From Parabacteroides merdae ATCC 43184 (lineage in GTDB: Bacteria > Bacteroidota > Bacteroidia > Bacteroidales > Tannerellaceae), in contig NZ_CP102286.1 of NCBI RefSeq assembly GCF_025151215.1, positions 3,968,001 to 4,032,000 on the forward strand: a stretch of DNA of 64,000 nt. The letters are read 5' to 3'. The notes below the pieces were generated by a model. The model saw only the letters and a list, made by a program, of their open reading frames with translations. It did not search any database and had not been told where the DNA came from. The position numbers were made by a program, and so were the translations under genes. Positions 54,071 through 63,563 of this stretch are shown piece after piece (position 1 is the stretch's first letter; every line of letters begins with the position of its first letter).

Positions 54071-56751
54071 TATCCCAATTCGAAATCCTGATCTACCGCC
54101 GGAACACCTTCATTCATCCATTTAGGCATGGGGGCATTTTGCAGGTAGTGGTGGAAGAACTGGAACATGCGTTTCTGGAAATCGATCCGGTTTGCCAGGC
54201 GCATCGGCCAGTGCGGTTCGCCGGTATAGTTGAGCAACCACACAGGTTTTTGCAAGCGTTTAAGGGCAATGAAGTATTCGATTCCCTGATACCAGGGTAC
54301 ATGCCCGTCTGCATCGTTGTGCATGATCAGGATCGGAGTGGTCACCTTATCCATATTGAACAAGGGAGAGTTTTCAATGTATTGCAACGGCATTTCCCAG
54401 ATATTGCCCCCTATGCGACTCTGCCCGTGTTCATATTGCATGGAACGGTTTAAGCCGGAGCCCCAACGGATTCCGCCATACGCACTCAGCATATTAACAA
54501 CCGGAGCACCCGATTCGATTGCGGCAAAGAGCCGGGTGCGGGTAGCTAAGTAGGCAACCTGATAGCCTCCCCAGCTATGTCCCTGTGCACCGATCGCCTT
54601 TTCATTTACATAGCCTTTGGCGATCAGTGAGGTGATACCCGGCATCACGCAATTGTAACAACTTTCACCCGGATAGCCGTCTGTGAAGCGGACATCAGGA
54701 TTGAAAATGATAAAGCCGTGGCTGAGGTAGAACGGATAGTCGATCGTTGAACGTCCGGGACTGGGCATGTGGTAGTTGTATAATGTATTGGCATTACGTT
54801 CGTAGAAATTTACGATTACCGGATATTTCTTGTTCGGGTCGAAATCGGCCGGTTTGTAGATGACACCTTCCAGAGGCCGGCCATCCAGGGAGATCCAGGA
54901 AGTCAGTTCGGCTGTCCCCCAAATGATGGAATCCTGCTGGCGGATGCCGTCTGTCAAACGGATGGATTTTTTGAAACTGAGGTTGGATAATTGGACATCC
55001 GGATATTGTTCGTATGTTTCCTGCGTGTAGATTACGGCATTGGCATCCTTTGCTTTGGCCAGGGCCGCCAGTTTGAAATTACCGGCAAGCAATGCTTTCG
55101 GGGCAACCGGCTTGTTGAGGCGGGTAGTATAATATCCGGAACCTTTGGTTCTTTCGTTAAATCCGGTGAGATATTGTGCTTCGCTTGTATTGTAGGCTCT
55201 TTTCTCCCGATCCAGTTGGATCAGCGAGTAAGTGATTTGTTCTTTTCGCCCGTTGACGGTCAGGTTGACCGGAGAAGAAGCAGCAATCGGATCAAACTTC
55301 CAGATATCGTAACGGTCCTTGATCAGGATAGATTGATCGTCATCCGTCCAACCTGCTATTCCGTAGGGTGAAGGATAGTCGGGGACATCGTTATCTTCGT
55401 CCCAGGCGGCAAATGTCTGCGGAGTTGTCAGGCGGTATTCTTTGCCGTCGGCCGTCGAACGGGTATACCAGGAACTATCTTGATCCTGATACCAGTATGT
55501 GTATTTTCCTTTTGGGGAGAAACGCATGTAGGAAGGGCTTTTCTCCTTGATCTGCCGGCGTTCCCCGGTTTCCAGGTTGATTATGTAGATATCATGAAAC
55601 TGGCGTGCGGTCCACATGCTTTGTGTGCCGTAAGGTCTTGTGGTGGAGAGAAGCGCCCATATGGCATTCCCCTCATCGGCTGTTTGCAGAGTCGGAAGTT
55701 CTTCTGTTGCCAATTGGAGAAGGCGTCCGGAACCGAGGTTGTAGATGGCTGTATAAGATCGTTTCAAATCGGTCGCTTTGTTAAAGGACTGTTGCGTGTA
55801 TTGTACCTTTTCATCCCAGCTCCATACCTGTACATCCGGGCGATTCTCAGCCAAAAGGGTCGTGTCTTTCTGTTTGGGCTCCGGAGCAGTTCCGAAGAAA
55901 AGACGGCTTGCGTTTTCGGAAAAATATAAGGGCGCATTTTCACTGATAATCCATGAAGCGGGGAATGCTTTATCCCCTCGTTCTGCAATCAGTTTGCCGG
56001 GGGTATTATTTTCTGCCAGATACAGGCTGCTCCGGGTTGCGGCCGAATCTTTATGGGGACAAAACAGGTAAGCGAGCTTGCTACCGTTTTCGTTGAATGC
56101 AATCTTCTTGAATACCCCTTTTTTATCGGAGATCCGGTTATTTCCTTTCTGAGGAATGTAGGTATAAAGGACAGAGTCGGATACGACGTATAACACATTC
56201 CCTTTTTGGGCAAATCCGAAATCGCTGACTGCCGGGAACGAGTCTTGTTGCATTCCGTCGAGCGACCGGATATAAAGCATGGAATCTTTTTTGCTTCCGC
56301 GTTGGTAAGCCAGCCAGTCGGCTGTTTCCGATAGTTTATAAGATTTGAGCGAATCGATTGTTTCCATCCCTCCGGACAGGCGGGAAATGATGAGGCTGTT
56401 CATCGGCATTTTATCCTTGTCTGTTTTCTTTAGCTTCTCAGCCTCCACTTCTTTTAGGGGAGGCGTTTTTGTCACCAAGAGATATTCGGAGGAGGAACTG
56501 AATTGTGCTTTTGCAGCAGGTTTAAAAGAACCTTTCTCTTCTCCTTTATCATTATATAGCAGGATGGTCGCATCTCCCCGCCAGGGTTCCATCTTGCAGA
56601 ATACCCATTTCCCGTTATCGGAAATACGTTGTTCGGATATGCGTTCCCATCCGACCATCTCATCGAATGTCATGGCTCTCTTTTCCTGGGCGTGTATGGA
56701 TAGGCCGGAAGCCAATAATAAGAGACTGATTAAATGTATAGAATTGCTCAT
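54067..56751 (-). CDS. Secreted S9-family prolyl oligopeptidase-like peptidase
   Basis: 894 residues with a signal peptide (IHLISLLLLASGLSIHAQ). A long N-terminal propeller (WVFCKMEPWRGDATILLYND, PSYMRFSPKGKYTYWYQDQDSSWYTR) caps a C-terminal alpha/beta hydrolase with nucleophile Ser in GAQGHSWGGYQVAYLATR, Asp in IMHNDADGHVPWYQG and His in GEPHWPM. It probably cleaves short peptides in the periplasm. Longer than typical DPP-IV and resembling the Bacteroidales S9 peptidases annotated as alpha/beta hydrolases. Monocistronic; convergent with the kinase gene. Confidence 0.9.
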   Translation of the reverse strand: MSNSIHLISLLLLASGLSIHAQEKRAMTFDEMVGWERISEQRISDNGKWVFCKMEPWRGDATILLYNDKGEEKGSFKPAAKAQFSSSSEYLLVTKTPPLKEVEAEKLKKTDKDKMPMNSLIISRLSGGMETIDSLKSYKLSETADWLAYQRGSKKDSMLYIRSLDGMQQDSFPAVSDFGFAQKGNVLYVVSDSVLYTYIPQKGNNRISDKKGVFKKIAFNENGSKLAYLFCPHKDSAATRSSLYLAENNTPGKLIAERGDKAFPASWIISENAPLYFSENASRLFFGTAPEPKQKDTTLLAENRPDVQVWSWDEKVQYTQQSFNKATDLKRSYTAIYNLGSGRLLQLATEELPTLQTADEGNAIWALLSTTRPYGTQSMWTARQFHDIYIINLETGERRQIKEKSPSYMRFSPKGKYTYWYQDQDSSWYTRSTADGKEYRLTTPQTFAAWDEDNDVPDYPSPYGIAGWTDDDQSILIKDRYDIWKFDPIAASSPVNLTVNGRKEQITYSLIQLDREKRAYNTSEAQYLTGFNERTKGSGYYTTRLNKPVAPKALLAGNFKLAALAKAKDANAVIYTQETYEQYPDVQLSNLSFKKSIRLTDGIRQQDSIIWGTAELTSWISLDGRPLEGVIYKPADFDPNKKYPVIVNFYERNANTLYNYHMPSPGRSTIDYPFYLSHGFIIFNPDVRFTDGYPGESCYNCVMPGITSLIAKGYVNEKAIGAQGHSWGGYQVAYLATRTRLFAAIESGAPVVNMLSAYGGIRWGSGLNRSMQYEHGQSRIGGNIWEMPLQYIENSPLFNMDKVTTPILIMHNDADGHVPWYQGIEYFIALKRLQKPVWLLNYTGEPHWPMRLANRIDFQKRMFQFFHHYLQNAPMPKWMNEGVPAVDQDFELGY

Positions 56752-56850
56752 TAATTTGATTGATTTGTTTTAGTATGCAATATTACTCTTTTTTATTAAA
56801 AGGAAAAAGTATCTTTGTAACCTTCAATGCTTATAGGAAACAAATAGAAC

Positions 56851-57870
56851 ATGAGAGATCGGAATCTGGATATATACAGAGGGGCTATAATGATCTATAT
56901 CACCTGTTTTTGTCATTTGATATGGTGGGAAGGTGTCAAGGTCGGCATATTTGAAGGAAGCTGGATTACCGGGATATTCTTTGCAATGGCAACCGTGTTT
57001 TATATAGTAGGAGCCTCATTTTCCCTGTCATTGGAAAAACCGTTTCGGACTTATTTGAAGGGCCGGATAAAAAGAGTCGCGATCCCTTACTGGAAGTATG
57101 CATTGGTTTGTTTTCCGGCTGTTGTGTATCATTATTGGAAGTCGGGAGAGATAATACCGTTGAATGACTTTATATCTTATGTGTTCTTTACCCCTACGGT
57201 AGAATATCGATTATTTGATCATATTTGGTTTATTCCGCCTTACTTGATCATATCTCTTTGTCTTCCCTTTTTATGCCGGATGATTCGCCGGTGTAATATA
57301 CCTTTTATCCTTTTCAGTGTCGTTTTGGTATTGTTGCTATTGTTCAAAGCTTATTATCCAGAGTTGCTTCAAACTGTAATAGTCTATCTGTTTTTTACGA
57401 TATGGGGATTGTATTATAAGAAGAAGTTAGGCTGGCAAATTGTTGTTTGTGTAATAGCTGCCGTAGGATATTTGATTTATGCTTTCGGAGTTGAAAGAGT
57501 CCCTTTTGATCTGCAAGCTAATAAATTTCCGCCAAACTTATTGTTTGCCTCATACGGAATGGCTGTTTTAGGAATAGGTGGAATTTATATGAAAAAGGGA
57601 TTAGTTTTCTTATATGACAGATCTGCAATGGTTCGTCGTTATATTAATATATATTCTAATGAAGGATATGAAATATATTTGGTCCATCCCTTTACCATCA
57701 TTCTGTTAGGCGGTATAAAGCGGCTTTTGGGGTTGGACCCAATTATTGCCGACCATCTGTATTTGCAAATGGTGTATATTGTTTCCGGCTTTTTATTCAT
57801 ACTGTGCGTTAATGTCTATGTGCTGAAAACTTACAATTATATATGGTCTTTGGTAAATAGAGTTTTTTAA
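56851..57870 (+). CDS. Acyltransferase_3 family membrane protein
   Basis: 339 residues with about ten membrane helices. The N-terminus RNLDIYRGAIMIYITCFCHLIWW carries the R-x-x-x-x-H pattern of the OafA/OatA acyltransferase family; SFSLSLEKPFRTYLKGRIKRVAIPYWKY is the second hallmark. Such proteins acetylate or succinylate surface sugars. No glycan genes are adjacent, so the acceptor is unknown. Base composition is more AT-rich than the neighbours. Confidence 0.85.
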   Translation: MRDRNLDIYRGAIMIYITCFCHLIWWEGVKVGIFEGSWITGIFFAMATVFYIVGASFSLSLEKPFRTYLKGRIKRVAIPYWKYALVCFPAVVYHYWKSGEIIPLNDFISYVFFTPTVEYRLFDHIWFIPPYLIISLCLPFLCRMIRRCNIPFILFSVVLVLLLLFKAYYPELLQTVIVYLFFTIWGLYYKKKLGWQIVVCVIAAVGYLIYAFGVERVPFDLQANKFPPNLLFASYGMAVLGIGGIYMKKGLVFLYDRSAMVRRYINIYSNEGYEIYLVHPFTIILLGGIKRLLGLDPIIADHLYLQMVYIVSGFLFILCVNVYVLKTYNYIWSLVNRVF

Positions 57871-58124
57871 GTCGTATTTCCTGCCATGCTCATTAACCAG
57901 TTGGATCTTTGATTTATAATCCGCTGCGTGCTGAATTGTTTCAGGAAGAATACGGTTCCGTCTTTCACATCCCGTATGCGGGCCTGTCTTCTCCGGTAAA
58001 GTTCGTATATTTCAGGTAGGAGATCAGATAAGTGAAAGAGCCGTCATACAGCAGCTACGGATCGTTGCTTATCAACTCCGGGATAAATAAGTAAAGTCCG
58101 TGTTTCATATTCATTTGAATTAGG
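57871..58124 (-). pseudogene. Degraded coding remnant
   Basis: The minus strand carries broken coding-like pieces in shifting frames: MKHGLYLFIPELISNDP then a stop, LLYDGSFTYLISYLKYTNF, and RDVKDGTVFFLKQFSTQR to NWLMSMAGNTT. They read as one decayed protein of unknown family. It is 254 bp long and lies between convergent genes. Confidence 0.35.
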
Positions 58125-59270
58125 TTATTTGTCTTTTATAAATGTACGGATATCTTCCGACAAGAATTTATACCCTTGTCCGGCTTTCAGGACGGTGCTT
58201 TCCGGTGAAATATAGATAAACGAAGGAAGCGCATGTACCCCGTAATGAGCCGCTATGCCACTCATGCCCAGTCCATCGGACAGTTGCAGCCAGTTGTCTG
58301 CCGATTCTTTGACTTCTGTCTTTTTCCAAACCGCTTCTGGATCTACAGACAGGCTGATAACGACAATTTTCTCTTTATATTTTTCCGCAATTTCCTTTAG
58401 TAAAGGAAACGCATCGAGGCAAGGGCCACAGTATCGGCTCCAGAAATCAAGGATGATGTATTTCCCTTTATAGTCGGAAAGATGGTGGATGTTCCCTTTG
58501 ATGTCTTTCAGTTCGACATCCGCGATCTTGTCTCCTTCCTGAACTGTCGAGGAGATAGACAACAAGGAAGTTATCTCTTCCCCCAACCGGGATTGTCTTT
58601 GTTCGTCCGTCAGCTTGCTGTAGACAGATACGACTAACGCTTTATCCTTCAACTTTCCCGCTTGGCAACTCTTGGCAGCGTCTCTCAGTTCTTCCAGACC
58701 GGCATCGGTAATCGGATAGTCCAGCATGAGCAGCAACTCTTTTTGCAGGATAATCTCGTCATGTATGCTATTCACCGTCTGCCTGATCGAAGCAAATTTC
58801 TGTTTGGCGACCGAATCTTTCGCTCTGATCTTGGGGAGCAGTTTCATACACTCTGCCGTTAAGTCGTGGATGCGTATGTTTTCCTCCCGTGTAGCCTCCC
58901 GGAAGCGGTTCAGTTCGACTTGTTCGGGGATTGGAATGTCGCTTTCCGCCAGCCAGTTCTGCACATAAGGGGCTTCTCCGGTGATTTTGATGTTCGCTCC
59001 GGGCTTCACCCATACGGTGTAGCCGGTGTTGTTGAGGGATATGTACATCTTGGTCGTCCTGTCGGCTTCCCTGGTGAATTTGAATTTACCGTTCACCATT
59101 TTTTCCTGATCTTCCGGTCGTACATCCATCCCGTTTCCTTTCATCTCTGCGCAAAAAAATCTGACGGTATCCGGCATATTCCGTATGTCTCCTTCGATCG
59201 TAACGGTCTTTTGCCCGTAAGCGGAAGAAGCGCAGACAAAGATTCCAAACAACCATGCAAGTGTCTTCAT
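58125..59270 (-). CDS. TlpA-like thioredoxin with DUF4369 domain
   Basis: 381 residues from ATG 59270; signal peptide TLAWLFGIFVCASSAYGQ without lipobox. The N-terminal DUF4369-like domain (VTIEGDIRNMPDTVRFFC, TKMYISLNNTGYTVWVKPGANIKITG) is followed by a helical middle and a thioredoxin domain with the CGPC pair at 281-284 (YIILDFWSRYCGPCLDAFPLLKEIAEKY). It is a periplasmic thiol-disulfide oxidoreductase of the type often expanded in Bacteroidales. Single gene. Confidence 0.92.
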   Translation of the reverse strand: MKTLAWLFGIFVCASSAYGQKTVTIEGDIRNMPDTVRFFCAEMKGNGMDVRPEDQEKMVNGKFKFTREADRTTKMYISLNNTGYTVWVKPGANIKITGEAPYVQNWLAESDIPIPEQVELNRFREATREENIRIHDLTAECMKLLPKIRAKDSVAKQKFASIRQTVNSIHDEIILQKELLLMLDYPITDAGLEELRDAAKSCQAGKLKDKALVVSVYSKLTDEQRQSRLGEEITSLLSISSTVQEGDKIADVELKDIKGNIHHLSDYKGKYIILDFWSRYCGPCLDAFPLLKEIAEKYKEKIVVISLSVDPEAVWKKTEVKESADNWLQLSDGLGMSGIAAHYGVHALPSFIYISPESTVLKAGQGYKFLSEDIRTFIKDK

Positions 59271-59351
59271 AAGCAATTCGATTTATGATTAGTGCCGGCA
59301 ATATACAAGTTTATTTGATTTGGAATCATGCGGGGTACGATAATTTCGTAA

Positions 59352-59379
59352 GCCGTAACATATCTTGATACGTTACGGC
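59352..59379 (-). terminator. Hairpin after the ABC ATPase gene
   Basis: On the minus strand a 12-bp stem (GCCGTAACGTAT / ATATGTTACGGC, one G-U pair) closes on a CAAG loop, 30 bp past the stop at 59410. The G-U pair forms only in the minus-strand RNA. No U-run follows. Confidence 0.5.
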
Positions 59380-59409
59380 CCATTCTTTCCCTTTTATAAC
59401 ATTTAAGAC

Positions 59410-60084
59410 TTAGATCAACGTCTCCGTTACCACCTGTCCGTCGAACAGGTTGATGGTGCGGGAGGCAAACCCGGCATCGTGCTGGCTGTGCGTCACCATG
59501 ACGATCGTCGTCCCTTCCTTGTTCAGTTCGCTGAGCAGGTTCATCACTTCCTGTCCGTTTTTACTGTCCAGGTTACCGGTCGGTTCGTCGGCGAGGATCA
59601 GCTTCGGGTTGGCCACTACGGCGCGGGCAATGGCGACACGCTGTTGCTGGCCGCCGGACAACTGCTGCGGGAAATGCTTTTCGCGGTGCACGATCGCCAT
59701 CCGTTCCATTGCTTCCTGTACCTTTTTCTTTCGCTCGGCAGCCGATACACCCATGTAGAGCAAAGGAAGTTCTATATTCTCGTATACATTCAACTCGTCG
59801 ATCAGATTGAAACTTTGGAAGACGAACCCGATAATCCCTTTGCGCAGTTTCGTCCGCTGGGCTTCCGTATATCGGGATACTTCGATCCCGTTCAGGTAAT
59901 ATTCTCCGCTGGTCGGGTTGTCGAGCAATCCTAAGATATTCAACAACGTTGATTTTCCACAACCGGAAGGGCCCATAATGGCTACGAATTCCCCTTCCTT
60001 CACCTCTATGCTTACTTTATTAAGAGCCAACGTCTCTACCTCTTCCGTGCGGAAGATCTTTTCTAATGCAACTGTTTTAATCAT
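59410..60084 (-). CDS. LolD/MacB-type ABC transporter ATPase
   Basis: 224 residues. Walker A IMGPSGCGKSTLLNILG, Q-loop GFVFQSFNLIDELNVYENIELPLLY, signature QQLSGGQQQRVAIARA, Walker B LILADEPTGNLDSKNG and H-loop VMVTHSQ. This subfamily energises FtsX-like permeases such as the one at 46191-48596; no permease is adjacent here. Full length. Confidence 0.95.
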   Translation of the reverse strand: MIKTVALEKIFRTEEVETLALNKVSIEVKEGEFVAIMGPSGCGKSTLLNILGLLDNPTSGEYYLNGIEVSRYTEAQRTKLRKGIIGFVFQSFNLIDELNVYENIELPLLYMGVSAAERKKKVQEAMERMAIVHREKHFPQQLSGGQQQRVAIARAVVANPKLILADEPTGNLDSKNGQEVMNLLSELNKEGTTIVMVTHSQHDAGFASRTINLFDGQVVTETLI

Positions 60085-60295
60085 GGTCTTTAACTGATTT
60101 GTTTACGAGAAATGTGACAAAAGTCGTGCCATAATCGTAAAAAACTTGTAGATAAGATGTTATCTGTTGTGCCGGGTTTGATGATCGTGCATATACGCAC
60201 AAAAGGAGTTCGGATGCGCACGGTTTATCATAAGCATCTGTATCTTTTACCCCGTTCTTCTGTATATATTAGCACGCTTATCTTAACCCATAAAT

Positions 60296-60363
60296 CGTTC
60301 GCTTGGCGGCGAACGGTTGTCCGCTTGCAAGAGAACGATCGTTCGCCGCCAAGCGGACAACTT
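60296..60363. repeat. Third palindromic array, 22-bp period, different core
   Basis: Three units start at 60297, 60319 and 60341, exactly 22 bp apart. Each is an inverted repeat of the form GTYCGC-N6-GMGRAC. Longer pairings overlap: 60301-60315 with 60340-60354 (15 bp) and 60316-60327 with 60350-60361 (12 bp), so two exclusive folds are possible. Confidence 0.8.
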
Positions 60364-60511
60364 ATAAGTAGAAGGAAAAGGGCTAAATAATACGGTACTT
60401 CTTCTTAATTCATATAGTATAAGTTCTTAATTGGTTATTATAACCATACCTCTTCATGTTTTATGCGTCACTATATATATTGCAAGTGCGAGGATAATTC
60501 CATTTTTTCCG

Positions 60512-60519
60512 TATGTTTG
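60512..60519 (+). promoter_or_regulatory. -7 promoter element of nudC
   Basis: TATGTTTG matches TAnnTTTG, 23 bp before the nudC ATG. No clear -33 box at the normal distance. Confidence 0.45.
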
Positions 60520-60542
60520 TGGTGTTCTAAAGAATCAGATAT

Positions 60543-61316
60543 ATGGAAAAGACAAATAACGCGTCTTTGTATTGGTACGTCTTCTACAATGACCAACTTC
60601 TACTGCAAAAGAAAGCTGAAGGCTATGTAATCCCTTGTACGGACGAAGCGCCTGTGACGGTTGCCCGCTCGCTTCCGGTCGAGATGCAGGACGGGACAAT
60701 GGCGATGGCGGCTTTTACCGATGCGCCCCTGGAAGAGACGGATGTTTTCATGCCTATGGGACTCCGCGCTTCCTATGATCATATCGACCGTTACTCCTAT
60801 GATCAGGCGGGGAAAGCGTATGAGATTGTCTATTGGGATCAACACAGCCGGTTTTGTCCTGTCTGCGGGACGCCGACGGAACTGAAAGGGCCGATCATGA
60901 AGAAATGCCCTCATTGCGGCAATGAGATGTTCCCGTCGGTATCGCCTGCCGTACTGGTCTTGATCCGGAAAGGTGAGGAAATCCTGTTGGTGCATGCGCG
61001 TAACTTCCGGGGAACGTTTCATGGGCTTGTGGCCGGCTTCCTGGAAACGGGGGAGACGTTGGAACAATGCGTGGAACGTGAAGTGTGGGAGGAAACAGGA
61101 TTGACGATCAGGAATATCACTTATTTTGGCAACCAGCCGTGGCCGTATCCGAGCAACCTGATGATCGGTTTTATAGCCGATTATGTCAGCGGGGAGATCA
61201 AATTGCAGGACGAAGAGTTGAGTTCCGGTTCCTTCTTCTCGAAAGATAACCTGCCGGAAATACCGCACAAGCTGAGCTTGGCACGGAAGATGATCGACTG
61301 GTGGTTGGGAAATTGA
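60543..61316 (+). CDS. nudC: NAD+ / NADH pyrophosphatase (Nudix)
   Basis: 257 residues. An N-terminal domain is followed by a four-cysteine zinc site (Cys105, 108, 122, 125 in FCPVCGTPTE and KKCPHCGNEMFP), then the Nudix box at 165-187 (GFLETGETLEQCVEREVWEETGL) and the NudC-specific QPWPYPSN. It hydrolyses NAD(H) to NMN(H) and AMP and can remove NAD caps from RNA. 34 bp upstream of the peptidase gene, possibly co-transcribed. Confidence 0.95.
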   Translation: MEKTNNASLYWYVFYNDQLLLQKKAEGYVIPCTDEAPVTVARSLPVEMQDGTMAMAAFTDAPLEETDVFMPMGLRASYDHIDRYSYDQAGKAYEIVYWDQHSRFCPVCGTPTELKGPIMKKCPHCGNEMFPSVSPAVLVLIRKGEEILLVHARNFRGTFHGLVAGFLETGETLEQCVEREVWEETGLTIRNITYFGNQPWPYPSNLMIGFIADYVSGEIKLQDEELSSGSFFSKDNLPEIPHKLSLARKMIDWWLGN

Positions 61317-61350
61317 AAATTGAAAATTAAAAATTAAATCATAGATTATT

Positions 61351-63492
61351 ATGAAACCAATGTTTTTATGTTCTCTTTTGTGTCTGCTAACTATGGCATT
61401 CGGTGCGGAAAGTGCCGCTTCGCAGGTGACGCGTGCCGATTACGAGCGTGCTGACACGATCCTGAAATGCTCCGACCGGGTTTATTCTCCTGCTATCCAT
61501 CCCGAATGGATAGACAGTTCACACTATTTTTGGTATAAGAATCATGAGAAGGAAGGAGATTTCTACTATCTCGTCAATGCGGAGAGTGGAAAGAAACAGC
61601 GTGCTGCGGATAAGAAAGGATTGGCGGCATTCTTCTCCAAAAAGCAAAAGAAACTGGCCGAATCCCTGCTGAAAGAGGAAGAGAAGAGGCCGGATCGCTG
61701 GCGTCGTCGCGAAGAGGCTCCGGTTCCTGTTGTCTCGCCCGATAAGAAGTGGGAAGCGTATGTGAAAGATAATAATCTCTATCTCTCGCCCCTCTGGGAT
61801 GAGAAGGAGAAAGATAAACCAAAGGAAGAGATTGCCTTGACGATGGATGGCACGGCGAATCTGCGTTATGACGGTTGGTCGATCATCTGGTCGCCCGACT
61901 CCCGGAAGCTGGCAACCGTGAAAGTGCGCGACGTGCAGGAACGCCGCATTCCGCTGATCGAATCCAGCCCGTCTAGCCAGAAGCAGCCGATCCTGCAATG
62001 GCGCGACTATGCGAAGCCGGGGGATGTATTGCCTGTTTACCTGCCGGTGCTCTTCGATGTGGAGGCGCGCAAGCAAATGGCGTTGAATGTCACTCCTTAT
62101 GAAAATCAGTTCTATCTGAACCTGACCGGTTGGCGCGAAGACAGCCGCGCGTTCACGTTCGAGTTCAACCAGCGCGGGCATCAGCGTTATGTCATTGGCG
62201 AAGTGAGTGCTGCCGACGGTTCTATCCGTCATTTGGTGGATGAGCAGACGAAGACTTTCATCTATTATTATAACAACTATCGGTATGATCTGGATGACGG
62301 AAAAGAATTGCTTTGGATTTCCGAACGGGACGGATGGCGTCATCTTTACCTGATAGATGGTACGAGCGGGCAGGTGAAACGACAGGTGACAAAGGGTGAA
62401 TGGGTGCTCCGTCAGGTCGATTATGTGGATGAGACGAACCGGGTTGTCTATTTCACCGCTTCGGGCTTTAATAAAGGCGAAGATCCTTATAACCTGCATT
62501 ACTGCCGGATTAACTTGGATGGAACAGGCTTTACCGATATGACTCCTGAGAACGGGAACCACCGTGTGACTTTCTCTGCCGACCGTTCTTATTTTACCGA
62601 TGTCTATTCTCGTCCCGACCTGCCGCCTGTCAGTCAGTTGAAGCGGACTTCGGATGTGTCTGTGGTGGCCGGATTACAGAGGTGCGATGTGAGTGCGTTG
62701 CAGGCGGAAGGCTGGCAAATGCCGGAAGTGTTCTGCGCGAAAGGCCGGGACGGGCAGACGGATATTTGGGGGAACATTTATCGCCCAATGCACTTTGATG
62801 CTTCCAAATCTTATCCGGTCGTAGAGTTTATTTATGCCGGTCCGCATGATTCGCATGTGGATAAGGACTTCAAACCGGCCCATCATCTGGTCTCCAAATT
62901 GGTAGAACTCGGCTTTATCGTCGTTTCGATCGACGGTATGGGGACGTCCAACCGCTCGAAAGCTTTCCATGATGTATGTTGGAAGAACCTAAAAGATGCC
63001 GGTTTCCCGGATCGTATCGCTTGGATGAAAGCGGCAGGTGCGAAATACAAGTATATGGATTTGAATCGTGTCGGCATCTATGGCTGGTCGGCTGGAGGTC
63101 AGAATGCGATGGCTGCTTTGCTGTTCCATAACGATTTTTATAAGGTTGCAGTCGCCCTTTGCGGTTGCCATGACAACCGGATGGATAAAATCTGGTGGAA
63201 CGAACAGTGGATGGGCTATCCGATCGACGCCTCTTATAGCACCTCCTCCAATGTTGACAATGCTTACCGTCTGAAAGGCAAGTTGCTCCTGATCAACGGT
63301 GAACTGGATGACAACGTCGATCCGGCTTCCACCTTGCAGGTTGTTAGTGCCTTGATGAAAGCAAACAAGAATTTCGAACAGCTTTATCTACCAGGCAAGA
63401 CGCACAGCCTCGGCGGTCCGTTTGAAATGCACAAAATGCACGATTTCTTCGTCAAGAATTTGCTGGGGCAGGAACCGCCGGAGTGGGAGTAA
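61351..63492 (+). CDS. Dipeptidyl-peptidase IV-like S9 peptidase
   Basis: 713 residues; signal peptide [27 protein letters not shown]-terminal propeller ([35 protein letters not shown]-like [37 protein letters not shown]) and C-terminal hydrolase with nucleophile Ser in [13 protein letters not shown], Asp in [12 protein letters not shown] and His in [10 protein letters not shown]. Expected to remove dipeptides after proline or alanine in the periplasm. It follows nudC by 34 bp and ends at a strong terminator. Confidence 0.92.
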   Translation: MKPMFLCSLLCLLTMAFGAESAASQVTRADYERADTILKCSDRVYSPAIHPEWIDSSHYFWYKNHEKEGDFYYLVNAESGKKQRAADKKGLAAFFSKKQKKLAESLLKEEEKRPDRWRRREEAPVPVVSPDKKWEAYVKDNNLYLSPLWDEKEKDKPKEEIALTMDGTANLRYDGWSIIWSPDSRKLATVKVRDVQERRIPLIESSPSSQKQPILQWRDYAKPGDVLPVYLPVLFDVEARKQMALNVTPYENQFYLNLTGWREDSRAFTFEFNQRGHQRYVIGEVSAADGSIRHLVDEQTKTFIYYYNNYRYDLDDGKELLWISERDGWRHLYLIDGTSGQVKRQVTKGEWVLRQVDYVDETNRVVYFTASGFNKGEDPYNLHYCRINLDGTGFTDMTPENGNHRVTFSADRSYFTDVYSRPDLPPVSQLKRTSDVSVVAGLQRCDVSALQAEGWQMPEVFCAKGRDGQTDIWGNIYRPMHFDASKSYPVVEFIYAGPHDSHVDKDFKPAHHLVSKLVELGFIVVSIDGMGTSNRSKAFHDVCWKNLKDAGFPDRIAWMKAAGAKYKYMDLNRVGIYGWSAGGQNAMAALLFHNDFYKVAVALCGCHDNRMDKIWWNEQWMGYPIDASYSTSSNVDNAYRLKGKLLLINGELDDNVDPASTLQVVSALMKANKNFEQLYLPGKTHSLGGPFEMHKMHDFFVKNLLGQEPPEWE

Positions 63493-63511
63493 GGAGATAT
63501 CTGAATAATAA

Positions 63512-63558
63512 AAAGGCCCTGTATCCAAGAGATTTCGAACCTTGGATACAGGGCCTTT
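63512..63558. terminator. Strong bidirectional terminator
   Basis: Perfect 18-bp stem (starting AAAGGCCCTGTATCC) with an 11-nt loop, with A residues on the 5' side and T residues on the 3' side. It lies 20 bp after the peptidase and 6 bp after the convergent sialidase gene's stop, so it serves both. Confidence 0.9.
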
Positions 63559-63563
63559 CCGGT

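Larger units (their letters stand above)
60085..60542. other. Divergent intergenic region ABC ATPase / nudC
   Basis: 458 bp. Holds a GTGC-N6-GCAC hairpin near 60187-60200, the 22-bp periodic palindromic array at 60296-60363, and a -7 element for nudC at 60512-60519. No credible gene. Confidence 0.6.

Noticed and set aside
61519..62562. 347-codon open frame on the minus strand
   Set aside because: Shadow of the DPP-IV-like peptidase; low-complexity His/Arg/Ile product with no family features.
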